DNA of 64,000 nt from Sphingopyxis sp. 2PD (GCF_005503695.1 NZ_SCMU01000008.1:48745-112744); one strand, 5' to 3'. Positions 8,772-18,041 are shown, counted from the stretch's first letter. Numbers and translations: made by a program. Notes: generated by a model from the letters alone, not told the origin.

Positions 8772-10021
8772 GCGAACAGGCTTTCCAGATGCGGGTTGAG
8801 GAATTTTCCGCCGGGGTCGGCGGCGCGGCGGACCGCGGCATAGCGCCCCGCCATCGGATAGAGCGCCGCGACATCGGCGCGGGTCAGCGTGTGGCGTTTG
8901 GCCCAATGGGGACGCCCGCCATGGCCGCGAAAGATCGTCTCGGCCTCGGCGAACAGGTTTCGCCACGGCATTTTGGCATATTGATGCATCGAGATCGCCG
9001 CGACCGGCCCCGCGTTCATCGGGCTCATCCAGATGTCGTCTTCGGCGACGGTGCGAAATTCGAACGGAAAGGTGACCGGCAGGCGCTTGCGGCGAATCCA
9101 CCCCACGACTTCAAAGAGCGTGTCGAGCCCCGCCGCGCGCGGCATTTCATATTCCATTTCCTCGAACCGGATCGTGCGGTCGGATGGAAAGACCAGGTGC
9201 GCGGGCCCGCGGCGGCGCCCCGAAATGCCGCTTTTCATCATCAGCCGCTGGAGCGAGGGGGTCAGGAAGGGCAGCCGCGCCGCGATGTCCAAGATACGGC
9301 GAAAACTCGCCTCCTCCATATCGGTCGTCGTCGGCGGCGGGTCGCATGGATCGCACGGATCGAGCGTTTTCAGGATCACATCGTCGCTGTGCGGAAAGAA
9401 CCAGAATTCGACGTGGCGGTGTTGCTGCGCCAGATCGTCGTAGCTTTCGCGGATTTCGGCCCAACGGCGCTTTTCGATCCGCTCCGACAAGTGAAAGGCC
9501 GTGACGACCGCGACCTCGATCTCGGTCGCCACTCCGAACAACCCGAGCGACAGCCGCTGTGCCTGAAAGAGGTCGGGGTTGGTGGTCGCATCGCACCAAT
9601 GCGCCGCGCCATCGGCGCCGATCAGCCGGAAGCCGCGCGCAAAGGTGGCGAGCGAGCCGAGTTCGACCCCGGTCCCGTGCGTCCCGGTCGCCATCGCCCC
9701 CGCGAGCGACTGCGGATTGACGTCGCCCTGGTTGGCGAGCGCCAGCCCTTCATCCCACAAGGCCGCGGTCAGGCGCCGGATGCTCCAGCCCGCCGGGATG
9801 CGCGCGCTCTGGCGGTCCGGGGAGATGTGCATATCGCCCGCCAGATCGTCGAGACTGACGATCAGTTCGTCCGATTCGCAAAGCGGCATGAAACTGTGTC
9901 CGGCGCCGGTGACGCGCACCTTGTGCGCGCTGCGGATCAGCGCGGCGAGTTCGTCTTCGCTATGCGGACGGGCAATTTGCGCGGGTGCGGTGACGCTGCC
10001 CGACCAGTTGCTCCAGCTCAT
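8768..10021 (-). CDS. FAD-linked oxidase of the D-arabinono-1,4-lactone oxidase / gulonolactone oxidase family
   Basis: A 417-residue VAO-fold flavoenzyme. The N-terminus has the family's WSNWSGSV, the FAD-binding segment VRVTGAGHSFMPL whose histidine is the usual covalent FAD site, then ATGTHGTG for the pyrophosphate. The C-terminal ALO domain ends with GGRPHWAKRHTL, where the HWxK motif binds substrate or isoalloxazine in relatives. Members oxidise aldonolactones or sugar alcohols with oxygen or an electron acceptor. There is no signal peptide. It is the first gene of a three-gene operon with four-base overlaps, so its product may feed the downstream PLP enzyme; that link is inferred. Confidence 0.85.
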   Translation of the reverse strand: MSWSNWSGSVTAPAQIARPHSEDELAALIRSAHKVRVTGAGHSFMPLCESDELIVSLDDLAGDMHISPDRQSARIPAGWSIRRLTAALWDEGLALANQGDVNPQSLAGAMATGTHGTGVELGSLATFARGFRLIGADGAAHWCDATTNPDLFQAQRLSLGLFGVATEIEVAVVTAFHLSERIEKRRWAEIRESYDDLAQQHRHVEFWFFPHSDDVILKTLDPCDPCDPPPTTTDMEEASFRRILDIAARLPFLTPSLQRLMMKSGISGRRRGPAHLVFPSDRTIRFEEMEYEMPRAAGLDTLFEVVGWIRRKRLPVTFPFEFRTVAEDDIWMSPMNAGPVAAISMHQYAKMPWRNLFAEAETIFRGHGGRPHWAKRHTLTRADVAALYPMAGRYAAVRRAADPGGKFLNPHLESLFA

Positions 10022-10298
10022 AACTCTCTCCCGCCATCGGCATGGAAGCTGGATTCGGGAGAAAAGTTAGTCAAGACTATATTTATAAGTCCGACGACCG
10101 CTGGCGAACGGATAGCGGACATTTCTTCTCCCCTCCCGCAGGCGGGAGGGGTCGGGGGTGGGCAGCGACGGTGAGAAAGCCCACCCCGCTGCGACTAACG
10201 AACAAGTTGTAAGTCTCGCTGCCCCTCCCGCAGGCGGGAGGGAAAATTAGTTCACGATGCGAACGGCCGCGCGCCGACCCAAACGCAACGTCCGGCCC
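10022..10298. repeat. Intergenic region with two copies of the GC-rich palindrome
   Basis: This 277-base gap is upstream of the lactone-oxidase operon and downstream of amiC. The palindrome cctcccgcaggcgggagg occurs at 10130-10151 and 10222-10242, separated by a segment with a further complementary pair (gggtgggc / gcccaccc). The first ~100 bases are AT-rich (actatatttataagt near 10075-10090) and probably contain the leftward promoter of the oxidase operon. No gene was seen. Confidence 0.6.
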
Positions 10299-11561
10299 TC
10301 AGCGCGCCGCGATCTGCCGCGCGAAATGGATCTGGACCGCATCGCGCACCCCGCGCGCGACCTTCTTCTGTCCCGCCGCCGACGCCAGAAACTCGGCGTC
10401 CTCCTTGTTCGAGATGAAGCCGGTTTCGAACAGCACCGACGGCGTGTCGGGCGCTTTCAGCACCACGAACGAGGCAAAGCGGTGCGCGTTGGTGCGGAAT
10501 TTGATCGCTTCGCCCGCTTCGCGCTGGAGCAGGCGAGCAAAATCGGAGGCAACATTCATCGTCTCGCGCTGGGTCAGGTCAATCAGGATCGACGATACGT
10601 CGCCGCTGTGCGCGCCAAGATCGACGCCGTTGATGACATTCGCCTTGTTCTCGCGCGCCGCTAGCCGCGCGGCCTCGCGGTCGGAGGCGACTTCGGACAA
10701 GGTGTAGATCGACGCGCCATTGGCGGCCTGATTTTCGGCGGCGTCGGCGTGGATCGAGATGAACAGGTCGGCTTTCAGCCGCCGCGCAATACCAAAGCGT
10801 TCCTCGAGCACCAGATACCGGTCGTCGCCGCGCGTCAGCGCCACGCGAACGCGGCCCGACGCGAGCAGATCGTCACGGATCGCGCGCGCTAGCGCCAGCG
10901 TGATGTCCTTTTCGCGCTTGCCGCTGTGCGGGCTGATAGCGCCGGGATCATGCCCGCCATGACCGGCGTCGATCACCACCAGCGGCAGGCGGCTGTTATT
11001 CGGCCCCTCGATCCGCGGCAACGCCACGCTGGGTTTGGGTTTGCCGATCGGGACGCTGACGCTGTAGCGCTTTTCAGGCGGCTTGGCCCGAAATCCGGCC
11101 GGCGGTTGCAATTCGGTGCGTGGGCCGCGCGATACGCGTGCGAATTCGTCGGCGGACACCGGGCGGAGGTGAAAGGTCAGGCTGCGGCCGTCGGCAGCGA
11201 AGCGCGCGCCCGTCACCACCGCGGGACGCGCAAGGTCGAGCACGATGCGGGCGGTCCCGGCGTCCTTCTGGCCCTGTCGCACCGCGCGGACCAGCCCCGC
11301 TCCTTGCGTCGAACGACCTGGCTGCGCGCCCGCGATGTCGAGCGCGATGCGGTCGGGACCGGCCAGCAAAAAGGTCGAGGCACCCGCCACCAGATCGTCA
11401 AAGCGCAGCGTCACGTCCGAATCGCCGATTTCAACCGCACCGACCGACCCCGCCAGCGCCGCTGCCGGGTTCATCATCATCGCGATCAGGACGAACAGCA
11501 GGCTCATGACGCTTTTATGCCGCCGCCCGCGCGCGCTGGTCCAGTGCTTATTCGAAAACAT
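10299..11561 (-). CDS. amiC: N-acetylmuramoyl-L-alanine amidase with AMIN domain
   Basis: A periplasmic zinc amidase that cleaves the amide bond between MurNAc and L-alanine, needed for daughter-cell separation. From ATG 11561 it has a basic n-region, a hydrophobic signal (SLLFVLIAMMMNPAAALA), an AMIN domain that targets septal peptidoglycan, and an Amidase_3 domain with metal ligands in VVIDAGHGGHDPG and FISIHADA plus the catalytic glutamate in SVLFETGF. ATG at 11597 is upstream in frame but gives an implausible leader, and a GGGGG stretch precedes 11561. It is divergent from rne, as usual in alphaproteobacteria, but three unrelated genes separate it from mrcA. Confidence 0.93.
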   Translation of the reverse strand: MFSNKHWTSARGRRHKSVMSLLFVLIAMMMNPAAALAGSVGAVEIGDSDVTLRFDDLVAGASTFLLAGPDRIALDIAGAQPGRSTQGAGLVRAVRQGQKDAGTARIVLDLARPAVVTGARFAADGRSLTFHLRPVSADEFARVSRGPRTELQPPAGFRAKPPEKRYSVSVPIGKPKPSVALPRIEGPNNSRLPLVVIDAGHGGHDPGAISPHSGKREKDITLALARAIRDDLLASGRVRVALTRGDDRYLVLEERFGIARRLKADLFISIHADAAENQAANGASIYTLSEVASDREAARLAARENKANVINGVDLGAHSGDVSSILIDLTQRETMNVASDFARLLQREAGEAIKFRTNAHRFASFVVLKAPDTPSVLFETGFISNKEDAEFLASAAGQKKVARGVRDAVQIHFARQIAAR

Positions 11562-12168
11562 GTGGCCCCCAGCCATGGAATGTCGTGAACCCGGCATTAG
11601 CCATTGGGGGTCAAACCCCCGTCAACCGGCAGGGTTAACCGGCAATTCAGCATATGTTGGGCCTCCGCGGGACTTGCACGCGCGCGCCTGCGTCCCATCT
11701 TTCTGCCCGGCCGCTGTTGCCGTCGGCCCGTGCCGATGCTAGCACAGCGCCACTGACGGTGTCGTTCCCGGTGCCGTCCGGCCTTTTGAGGGGAAGGCCT
11801 GCTCCGCAAAAACTGCGGAACATGGCCGCCTTGGCGCCGGATATGCGGGGATCGGCAACCTGCCGTCAGTCCACCCGGTTGACCGGACAGTCGGGGCGAT
11901 CGCCACACGCACGCCCTGCCTGCCCGCTCAACACCGTAAACAGGTTGATGCCGCATGAGGCTTGCCATGCCCTCTTTCTATCCCGACGCGGGCCTTTGCG
12001 CCCCGGTCGTCGCCGGATGGAACGACTGCATGCGCGTCCACGATCGGACGCAGGCCACGCGCAGCAATAACGTCTTTTGTCTTTCCACCCTTTTCCGCCG
12101 CGACCGTCCCTCGAGGAGGGCCGCGGGAATTTTTGATGGCGCGCCGAGGCGCGCTTGGAGTGTAACTA
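11562..12168 (+). promoter_or_regulatory. Long divergent intergenic region, probable rne leader
   Basis: About 600 bases separate amiC from rne with no convincing gene. Just before rne are a GC hairpin around ccctcgaggaggg (12109-12121) followed by gggaattttt, a second stem gcgcgcc-gag-gcgcgc (about 12142-12157), and a TTGGAG ribosome site 10 bases before ATG 12169. RNase E genes are often autoregulated through a long structured 5' untranslated region, so this is consistent with such a leader. The transcription start is not visible. Confidence 0.45.
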
Positions 12169-14817
12169 ATGACCACGCGCATGTTGATCGACGCGCGGCA
12201 CCGGGAAGAAACCCGGGTCGCCGTCACCAAGGGAAACCGCATCGAGGAGTTTGATTTCGAGTCCGCCGAGCACAAGCAGCTCAAGGGCAATATCTATCTG
12301 GCCAAGGTAACCCGTGTCGAACCGTCGCTGCAGGCGGCGTTCGTCGAATATGGCGGCAATCGCCACGGCTTCCTTGCCTTCAGCGAAATCCACCCCGATT
12401 ATTACCAGATTCCGAAGGAAGACCGCGACGCGCTGCTGCGCGAAGAGGCCGAACATGCCGCCGCCGCCGCGCAGCGCGCCGAGGACGACCTCGATGAGCT
12501 GGAAGGCGATGTTGCCGACGTCGAATATCATGACGACGAAAATGGCGACGCCCCCGCGCCGGAAACCATCGGCGAAGGGGCCGATGACGATAGCGACGAC
12601 GGCGCGGAAAATGGCGACGGCGAAGAGGGCGACGAAGGCGGCGATGCCGCAGACGACACCGAGGGCAAGGATGGCCGCGGCGACCGCAAGCGCCGTGGGC
12701 GCGACGGGCGCAAGGGCGGCCGCGGCCGCGGGCGTGGCCGCCGCAACGACGACGAGGAAGGCGAAAGCCGGATGTCGCTGCGCCGCCGCTACAAGATCCA
12801 GGACGTCATCCGTCGCCGTCAGGTGATGCTGGTGCAGGTCGTCAAGGAAGAACGCGGCAACAAGGGCGCCGCGCTCACCACCTATCTGTCGCTCGCCGGC
12901 CGCTATTGCGTGCTGATGCCGAACACGATGCACGGCGGCGGGATCAGCCGCAAGATTTCGAACGGCGCCGATCGCCGCAAGCTGAAGGCGATGATCGACG
13001 AGCTCAACCTGCCGCCGACGATGGGCTGCATCGTCCGCACCGCCGGGATGAGCCGCACCAAGGTCGAGATCAAGCGCGACTTTGATTATCTCGCCCGCCT
13101 GTGGGACGAAATTCGCGAGAAGACGCTGGCGTCGAGCGCCCCGGCGCTGGTCCATTCGGACAGCGACCTCGTCAAGCGCGCGATCCGCGACATCTATCAC
13201 AAGGACATCGAGGAAGTGCTCGTCGAAGGCGACGAGGGCTATAAGGCCGCCAAGCAGTTCATGAAGCTGCTGATGCCGAGCCACGCCCGGCGCGTGAAAC
13301 AATATGCCGACCCGGTGTCGCTCTATCAGCGTTACGGCGTCGAGGATCAGCTGGCGGGGATGCTCAATCCCGTCGTGCAGCTGAAATCCGGCGGTTACCT
13401 GGTGATCAACCCGACCGAGGCGCTGGTGTCGATCGACATCAACTCGGGCCGGTCGACGCGCGAGCATAATATCGAGCAGACCGCGCTCAACACCAACCTC
13501 GAAGCCGCGCATGAAATCGCCCGCCAGCTGCGCCTGCGCGACATGGCCGGGCTCGTCGTGATCGACTTCATCGACATGGATCATGGCTCGAACGTCCGCA
13601 AGGTCGAGCGCGCGATGAAGGACGCGCTGAAGAATGATCGCGCGCGCATCCAGGTCGGGCGTATTTCGGGTTTCGGCCTGATGGAAATGAGCCGCCAGCG
13701 GCTGCGCACCGGCGTGCTCGAAGCATCGACGCGCCCCTGCCCGCATTGCGAAGGCACCGGCCTCGTTCGCACCGCCTCGTCGGCGGGCCTCAGCGCGCTG
13801 CGCCTGATCGAAGAGGAGGCCGCGCGCGGCAAGGGCAGCCGCATCACCCTGCGCGCCAGCCAGGAAGCGACCTTCTACCTGCTCAACGAAAAGCGCCGCG
13901 AACTGCGCGACATCGAAGAACTTTACGGCGTCACCGTCGAAATCCTGCCCGACGGCGAGACCGAGGGCGCGCGGATGGCGGTCGAGGTCAGCGGCCCGCC
14001 GCCGGTCGCCCGCCGCAGCTTTGCCCCGATCGCGCCGATCGAGGATGACGACGACGACATCCCCGAGGACGAGGATGACGAAGCCGAGGACGAGGCCGCG
14101 GACGAACGCCCCGCGCGCTCGCGCGATCGCGAGGAAGGCGAAGGCGACGGTGAAGGCCGCAAGCGTCGCCGTCGGCGTCGCCGTGGCCGCCGCGGTCGCC
14201 GCGACGAGGAAGGCAATGAAATTGCCGACGGCAGCGACGACGGCGAAGCCCGTGATGGCGACGCCGAGGGCGACGACAATGGTGAAGCCGAGAGCGAGAG
14301 CGACGCGGCACCCGCAGAGGCGACCGCCGAAACCGACGCCGACACGGCCGACGCCAAGCCGCGCCGCCGCCGGGGCGGACGCGGACGCAAAAAGGCCGAC
14401 GCGGCTGATGCCGCCGACGAAGCGGTAGTCACCGACGAACCCGCTGCGCCGGTCGAAGCCGAGGTAACCGAACCGGTCGCCGAGGAAGCCCCGGCAGCCG
14501 AGGAAAAGCCGAAGCGCAAGCGCGCACCGCGCAAGACCAAGGCCGCCGCAGCCGCGGAGGCCGCCGAGGCTGCCGAAGCGGCGCCCGAAGCGGTTGAACC
14601 GGAGCCTGTCGCCGAAACCGAAACCGAAGCCGAACCCGCCAAGCCCGCGCCGAAGAAGCGCGCCAGCCGCGCGAAAAAGGCGGTCGCCGCCGAAGCGGCG
14701 CCCGAGGCCGCGGCAACGCGCGAGGCTGAACCGGTCGCGGCCGATGCCGAAGACAATGGTGTCGGCCCCGACGGCGAACCGCGCCGCGGCTGGTGGCAGC
14801 GCACCTTCGGCAACTGA
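12169..14817 (+). CDS. rne: Ribonuclease E
   Basis: The main endoribonuclease of mRNA decay and rRNA/tRNA maturation, and the degradosome scaffold. The catalytic half has the S1 domain split by a long insertion (about residues 90-205), first acidic then Arg/Gly-rich. DNase-I-fold aspartates lie in LVSIDINSGRS and VVIDFIDMDH, and the zinc-link is RPCPHCEGTG. From about residue 620 the protein is a low-complexity scaffold of alternating Glu/Asp and Lys/Arg/Ala blocks. It ends in RRGWWQRTFGN, like the GWW micro-domain reported to bind PNPase in Caulobacter. At 882 residues it is normal for alphaproteobacteria. The long reverse-strand frames across it are codon-bias shadows. Confidence 0.96.
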   Translation: MTTRMLIDARHREETRVAVTKGNRIEEFDFESAEHKQLKGNIYLAKVTRVEPSLQAAFVEYGGNRHGFLAFSEIHPDYYQIPKEDRDALLREEAEHAAAAAQRAEDDLDELEGDVADVEYHDDENGDAPAPETIGEGADDDSDDGAENGDGEEGDEGGDAADDTEGKDGRGDRKRRGRDGRKGGRGRGRGRRNDDEEGESRMSLRRRYKIQDVIRRRQVMLVQVVKEERGNKGAALTTYLSLAGRYCVLMPNTMHGGGISRKISNGADRRKLKAMIDELNLPPTMGCIVRTAGMSRTKVEIKRDFDYLARLWDEIREKTLASSAPALVHSDSDLVKRAIRDIYHKDIEEVLVEGDEGYKAAKQFMKLLMPSHARRVKQYADPVSLYQRYGVEDQLAGMLNPVVQLKSGGYLVINPTEALVSIDINSGRSTREHNIEQTALNTNLEAAHEIARQLRLRDMAGLVVIDFIDMDHGSNVRKVERAMKDALKNDRARIQVGRISGFGLMEMSRQRLRTGVLEASTRPCPHCEGTGLVRTASSAGLSALRLIEEEAARGKGSRITLRASQEATFYLLNEKRRELRDIEELYGVTVEILPDGETEGARMAVEVSGPPPVARRSFAPIAPIEDDDDDIPEDEDDEAEDEAADERPARSRDREEGEGDGEGRKRRRRRRRGRRGRRDEEGNEIADGSDDGEARDGDAEGDDNGEAESESDAAPAEATAETDADTADAKPRRRRGGRGRKKADAADAADEAVVTDEPAAPVEAEVTEPVAEEAPAAEEKPKRKRAPRKTKAAAAAEAAEAAEAAPEAVEPEPVAETETEAEPAKPAPKKRASRAKKAVAAEAAPEAAATREAEPVAADAEDNGVGPDGEPRRGWWQRTFGN

Positions 14818-14840
14818 TTGCGCCAACGCGTCTCATGAGA

Positions 14841-14870
14841 TCGTCATCCCGGTACCGGCCGGGATGACGA
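14841..14870. terminator. Strong hairpin after rne
   Basis: The segment tcgtcatcccgg pairs with ccgggatgacga around a short centre, starting 24 bases after the rne stop. The stem is near-perfect but lacks a T-run, so it may be an RNA-stabilising or Rho-assisted 3' end, or a copy of a dispersed palindrome. Confidence 0.55.
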
Positions 14871-14966
14871 TTAAACGCCATGCAGCTTGCATCTCGCGCG
14901 CTGCCCCCCAATAGTCGTCACATGGCTTCAGTTGCGGTTCAGGCGTACAACGCAAGACAGTCGGCG

Positions 14967-16370
14967 ATGACAGTCCCCCCGCCGCGAACCGCGCTGCGGG
15001 CGCATCGATCGCGCCCGCTTTTCCGCATCCTCCTGACCCTGCTCGCCATGCTGGCGGTCGCGATGCGCCCGGCGATGGCGCAGTCGATCCTGCGCGACGC
15101 CGAAACCGAGGCGCTGTTTCAGGACATGATGGACCCGCTGCTCGTCGCGGCAGGGCTGCAACCGGGGCAGGTGCGCGTCCACCTGCTCGGCGATCGCAGC
15201 ATCAATGCCTTCGTTGCGGGCAGCCAGGATGTATATGTCTTTGCGGGTCTGATCGAGGCCGCCGACACCGCCGAAGAGGTGCAGGGCGTGCTCGCGCACG
15301 AGCTCGGCCATGTCATCGGCGGCCATGCGATTCGCGTCAACGAAGGCGCAAAGGCGGCAACCGGGATTTCGCTGCTCAGCCTGCTGCTCGGTGCCGCGGC
15401 GATCGCGGCGGGGGCGGGCGAGGCCGGCATGGGGGTGATGATGGCGGGGCAGCAGGCCGCGCTCGGCAAGTTCCTGGCGTTCAGCCGCGTCCAGGAATCG
15501 ACCGCTGACGCTGCCGGCGCGCAATATCTGTCCAAGGCGGGGATCAGCGGGCGCGGCAGCCTGGCATTCTTCAAGAAATTACAGAATCTGGAATTCCGCT
15601 ATGCGGTCAAGCAGGACGACGATCAGGCCTATGGCCGCACCCACCCGATGTCAGGCGACCGCATCCAGACGCTGCGCGAGGTCTATGTCATCGATCCGGC
15701 GTGGGCGAAGCCCGCCGACCCGGTGATCGAAAAACGGTTCCAGCGCATCAAGGCCAAGCTGTCGGGCTATATGACCGACCCCGACCGGACGCTGCGCAAA
15801 TTCCCCGAAACCAATACGACCATTCCGGCACGCTACGCCCGCGCCTATGCCTGGCACCGCAGCGCCTATCCGCAAAAGGCGCTGTCAGAGGTCGACGCAT
15901 TGCTCAAGACCGATCCGAACGACCCCTATTTCCTCGAACTCGAAGGGCAGGTGCTGCTCGAATCCGGGCGTCCGAAGGAGGCCATTCCCGCGCTGCGCAA
16001 GGCGGTGACGCTGTCGCGGTCGCAGCCGCTGATCAGCGCCACGCTGGGGCATGCGTTGATCGCGACCGAAGACCCGGCCAATTTCGCCGAGGCCGAACAG
16101 GTGCTGAAAACTGCGGTCGCGCTCGACAACCAGAACCCCTTTGCCTGGTATCAGCTGGGGATTGTTTACGCGAACAAGGGCGATCAGGCGCGCGCCGCGC
16201 TCGCCTCGGCGGAACGCTATACGTTGCAGGGTGGACAGGCGTCGCTGGCGCTGCGTAATGCCGAAATGGCGATGCAGGGTTTGGCGCAGAATACGCCCGA
16301 CTGGATCCGTGCACAGGATATTGCGCTGGTTGCGCGCGCCGAGGTGGAACAAGAGCGCAAACGACGCTAG
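14967..16370 (+). CDS. bepA: Periplasmic M48 metalloprotease with TPR domain, BepA-like
   Basis: A 467-residue exported zinc protease that in E. coli (BepA/YfgC) degrades or assists misassembled outer-membrane proteins, notably LptD. The chosen ATG gives a signal peptide (LFRILLTLLAMLAVAMRPAMAQ). The zinc site is VLAHELGHVIGGHA, with the third ligand expected in SRVQESTADAAG. A hydrophobic segment follows the HExxH motif, then HPMSGDRIQTL, and the C-terminal third is TPR-like repeats. Upstream in-frame ATGs at 14880 and 14922 give an unlikely leader. It is followed 55 bases later by an anchored DsbA-like gene, which suggests a shared role in envelope protein quality control. Confidence 0.88.
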   Translation: MTVPPPRTALRAHRSRPLFRILLTLLAMLAVAMRPAMAQSILRDAETEALFQDMMDPLLVAAGLQPGQVRVHLLGDRSINAFVAGSQDVYVFAGLIEAADTAEEVQGVLAHELGHVIGGHAIRVNEGAKAATGISLLSLLLGAAAIAAGAGEAGMGVMMAGQQAALGKFLAFSRVQESTADAAGAQYLSKAGISGRGSLAFFKKLQNLEFRYAVKQDDDQAYGRTHPMSGDRIQTLREVYVIDPAWAKPADPVIEKRFQRIKAKLSGYMTDPDRTLRKFPETNTTIPARYARAYAWHRSAYPQKALSEVDALLKTDPNDPYFLELEGQVLLESGRPKEAIPALRKAVTLSRSQPLISATLGHALIATEDPANFAEAEQVLKTAVALDNQNPFAWYQLGIVYANKGDQARAALASAERYTLQGGQASLALRNAEMAMQGLAQNTPDWIRAQDIALVARAEVEQERKRR

Positions 16371-16425
16371 ATTCGCCAGCAATTTGCGGGGACGCATCGC
16401 CAAAATCGATGCATAAGGGCAACAA

Positions 16426-18030
16426 GTGACTGACAATAAAGACGAATATTACCAGCCGTGGCTGCGCGATGCGGAGCCGACCCCGACGGCCGCGCCGCGG
16501 CCGCCGGTCGGCGCAGACGACGGGCTGGCGAAGCCGCGCGACATCCCGCCGGTCGGCATCGACCTTTCGCGCTACGCCGCCGACGCACCCGCCCCGCGCA
16601 AACCCGTCGTTACCTCGGCCCAGGTCAAGGCCGGTGCCGCAGGTGTCTGGCAGGCGCTGCGCGCCGGAGCCGACGCCTTTGCCGACTGGACGATCCGCGT
16701 CGGCGACCGCGCCGACATTCCGGCGCGCGTCGAAGCGATGGAGATTCCCCGGCGCACGCGCGACCTCACCGCCAGGACCGGCGCGCTGACGGCCAGGGCG
16801 GCGCGCGCGATCGGGCGCGGGTCGGCGCAGGCGGGCCGCGCCACCGCGCGGGCCAGCGGCGCAGCGTGGGACAAGTTGGCGCTCGGCGACAAGGCCCGGA
16901 AGCTGTCGAGCGACGCGGGCCGCGGGCTCGGCGAGGTCGCGGACCGCACGAAGGCCGGCGTCGGCCAGATCGCCAAGGCGGGAAGCGAAAGCATCCGGGG
17001 CAGCATCGGCGAAGCCGCGACAAAGCTGCGCCCGAGCCCGCGCGAAGAGCTGACGCCGCCGCCCTCGGGCCTGGAGCAATTGCTCGCCCGCGAGGAAGCC
17101 GCGGCGCGCGCCAAAGACCAGTCGGCACCCGACCTGCCGCTGTTCGCGGGCGAAGCGGCACGCGCGCCCGTATCGGTGGCGACGGCGATGGCCGAAGGCG
17201 ACGATCGATCGCCAATGGTCGCGCCGCCAGCAAGGAAGCCGACGGCGACCAGGCCGATGGCCGCGCCGCGCTTGCCACAAATCGGGGGGATGGGGATGGA
17301 CGGCGGATCGACACGGATCTGGGGCATCGCGCTTGGCGGGCTGTTACTGCTTGCCGCCACATTCTGGCTCGGCGGCCGCTTCGGCGGCGGGATGAGCAAG
17401 AGCGAGGTCGAGGGCGTAGTCGCCGATTACATCAAGGCGAACCCGCAGATCATTCCCGAGGCATTGGAAGCACAGCGCAACAGCGAAATCGCCAAGGCGA
17501 TCGACGTCGTCCGTCCGGCGCTGGAAAAACCCTATGCCGGGGCGTGGGCGGGCAATGCCGACGGCGATGTGACGCTGGTCGTGTTCACCGATTATGCCTG
17601 CGGTTTCTGCCGTGCGAGCGTGCCCGACGTCGACCGGCTGATCCGCGAAGACAAAAGGCTGAAAGTCGTGTTCCGTGAACTGCCGATCATCGCGCCGCAG
17701 AGCCGCGATGCCGCGATCATGGCGCTCGCCGCGGCGCGCCAGGGCAAATATGACGCGTTCCACCACGCGATGTTTGCGGCGAGCTCGCTCGACAAGGCCG
17801 CGATTGCCGCCGCCGCCGCCAAGGTCGGGGTCGTTACCGACGGCACCGCCGACGCGACCGCGAACGAGGCTTTGTTCCAGCGCGAGATCGACAGCAACCT
17901 TGCGATCGCCACCCAGCTGCAACTGAACGCCACCCCGACGTGGATCGTCGGCGACCAGCTGTTTCAGGGGCAGATCGGCTACGACGCATTGAAGCAGGCG
18001 ATCGCCAAGGCCCGCGCGGCCCAGAGCTGA
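16426..18030 (+). CDS. Membrane-anchored DsbA-like thiol oxidoreductase with long N-terminal cytoplasmic region
   Basis: The C-terminal ~215 residues form a DsbA/thioredoxin-fold domain with active site DYACGFCRASVPD and cis-proline in NATPTWIVGDQ, preceded by the DsbA-associated helix (EVEGVVADYIKANPQIIPEAL). One transmembrane helix (IWGIALGGLLLLAATFWLGG, about residues 298-317) places that domain in the periplasm. The first ~295 residues are unusual: Ala/Arg/Pro-rich, without recognisable domain, apparently cytoplasmic, including an amphipathic stretch rich in TARA/RARG patterns. Translation starts at GTG. The gene follows the BepA-like protease. The domain is certain; the role of the N-terminal arm is unknown. 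Confidence 0.82.
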   Translation: MTDNKDEYYQPWLRDAEPTPTAAPRPPVGADDGLAKPRDIPPVGIDLSRYAADAPAPRKPVVTSAQVKAGAAGVWQALRAGADAFADWTIRVGDRADIPARVEAMEIPRRTRDLTARTGALTARAARAIGRGSAQAGRATARASGAAWDKLALGDKARKLSSDAGRGLGEVADRTKAGVGQIAKAGSESIRGSIGEAATKLRPSPREELTPPPSGLEQLLAREEAAARAKDQSAPDLPLFAGEAARAPVSVATAMAEGDDRSPMVAPPARKPTATRPMAAPRLPQIGGMGMDGGSTRIWGIALGGLLLLAATFWLGGRFGGGMSKSEVEGVVADYIKANPQIIPEALEAQRNSEIAKAIDVVRPALEKPYAGAWAGNADGDVTLVVFTDYACGFCRASVPDVDRLIREDKRLKVVFRELPIIAPQSRDAAIMALAAARQGKYDAFHHAMFAASSLDKAAIAAAAAKVGVVTDGTADATANEALFQREIDSNLAIATQLQLNATPTWIVGDQLFQGQIGYDALKQAIAKARAAQS

Positions 18031-18041
18031 CGACGACGGGC

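Noticed and set aside
12166..14826. Minus-strand open frame of 886 codons opposite rne
   Set aside because: It mirrors the high-GC codon bias of rne, is low-complexity (Gly/Ala/Arg), and has no domain pattern, whereas the plus-strand frame is unmistakable RNase E.
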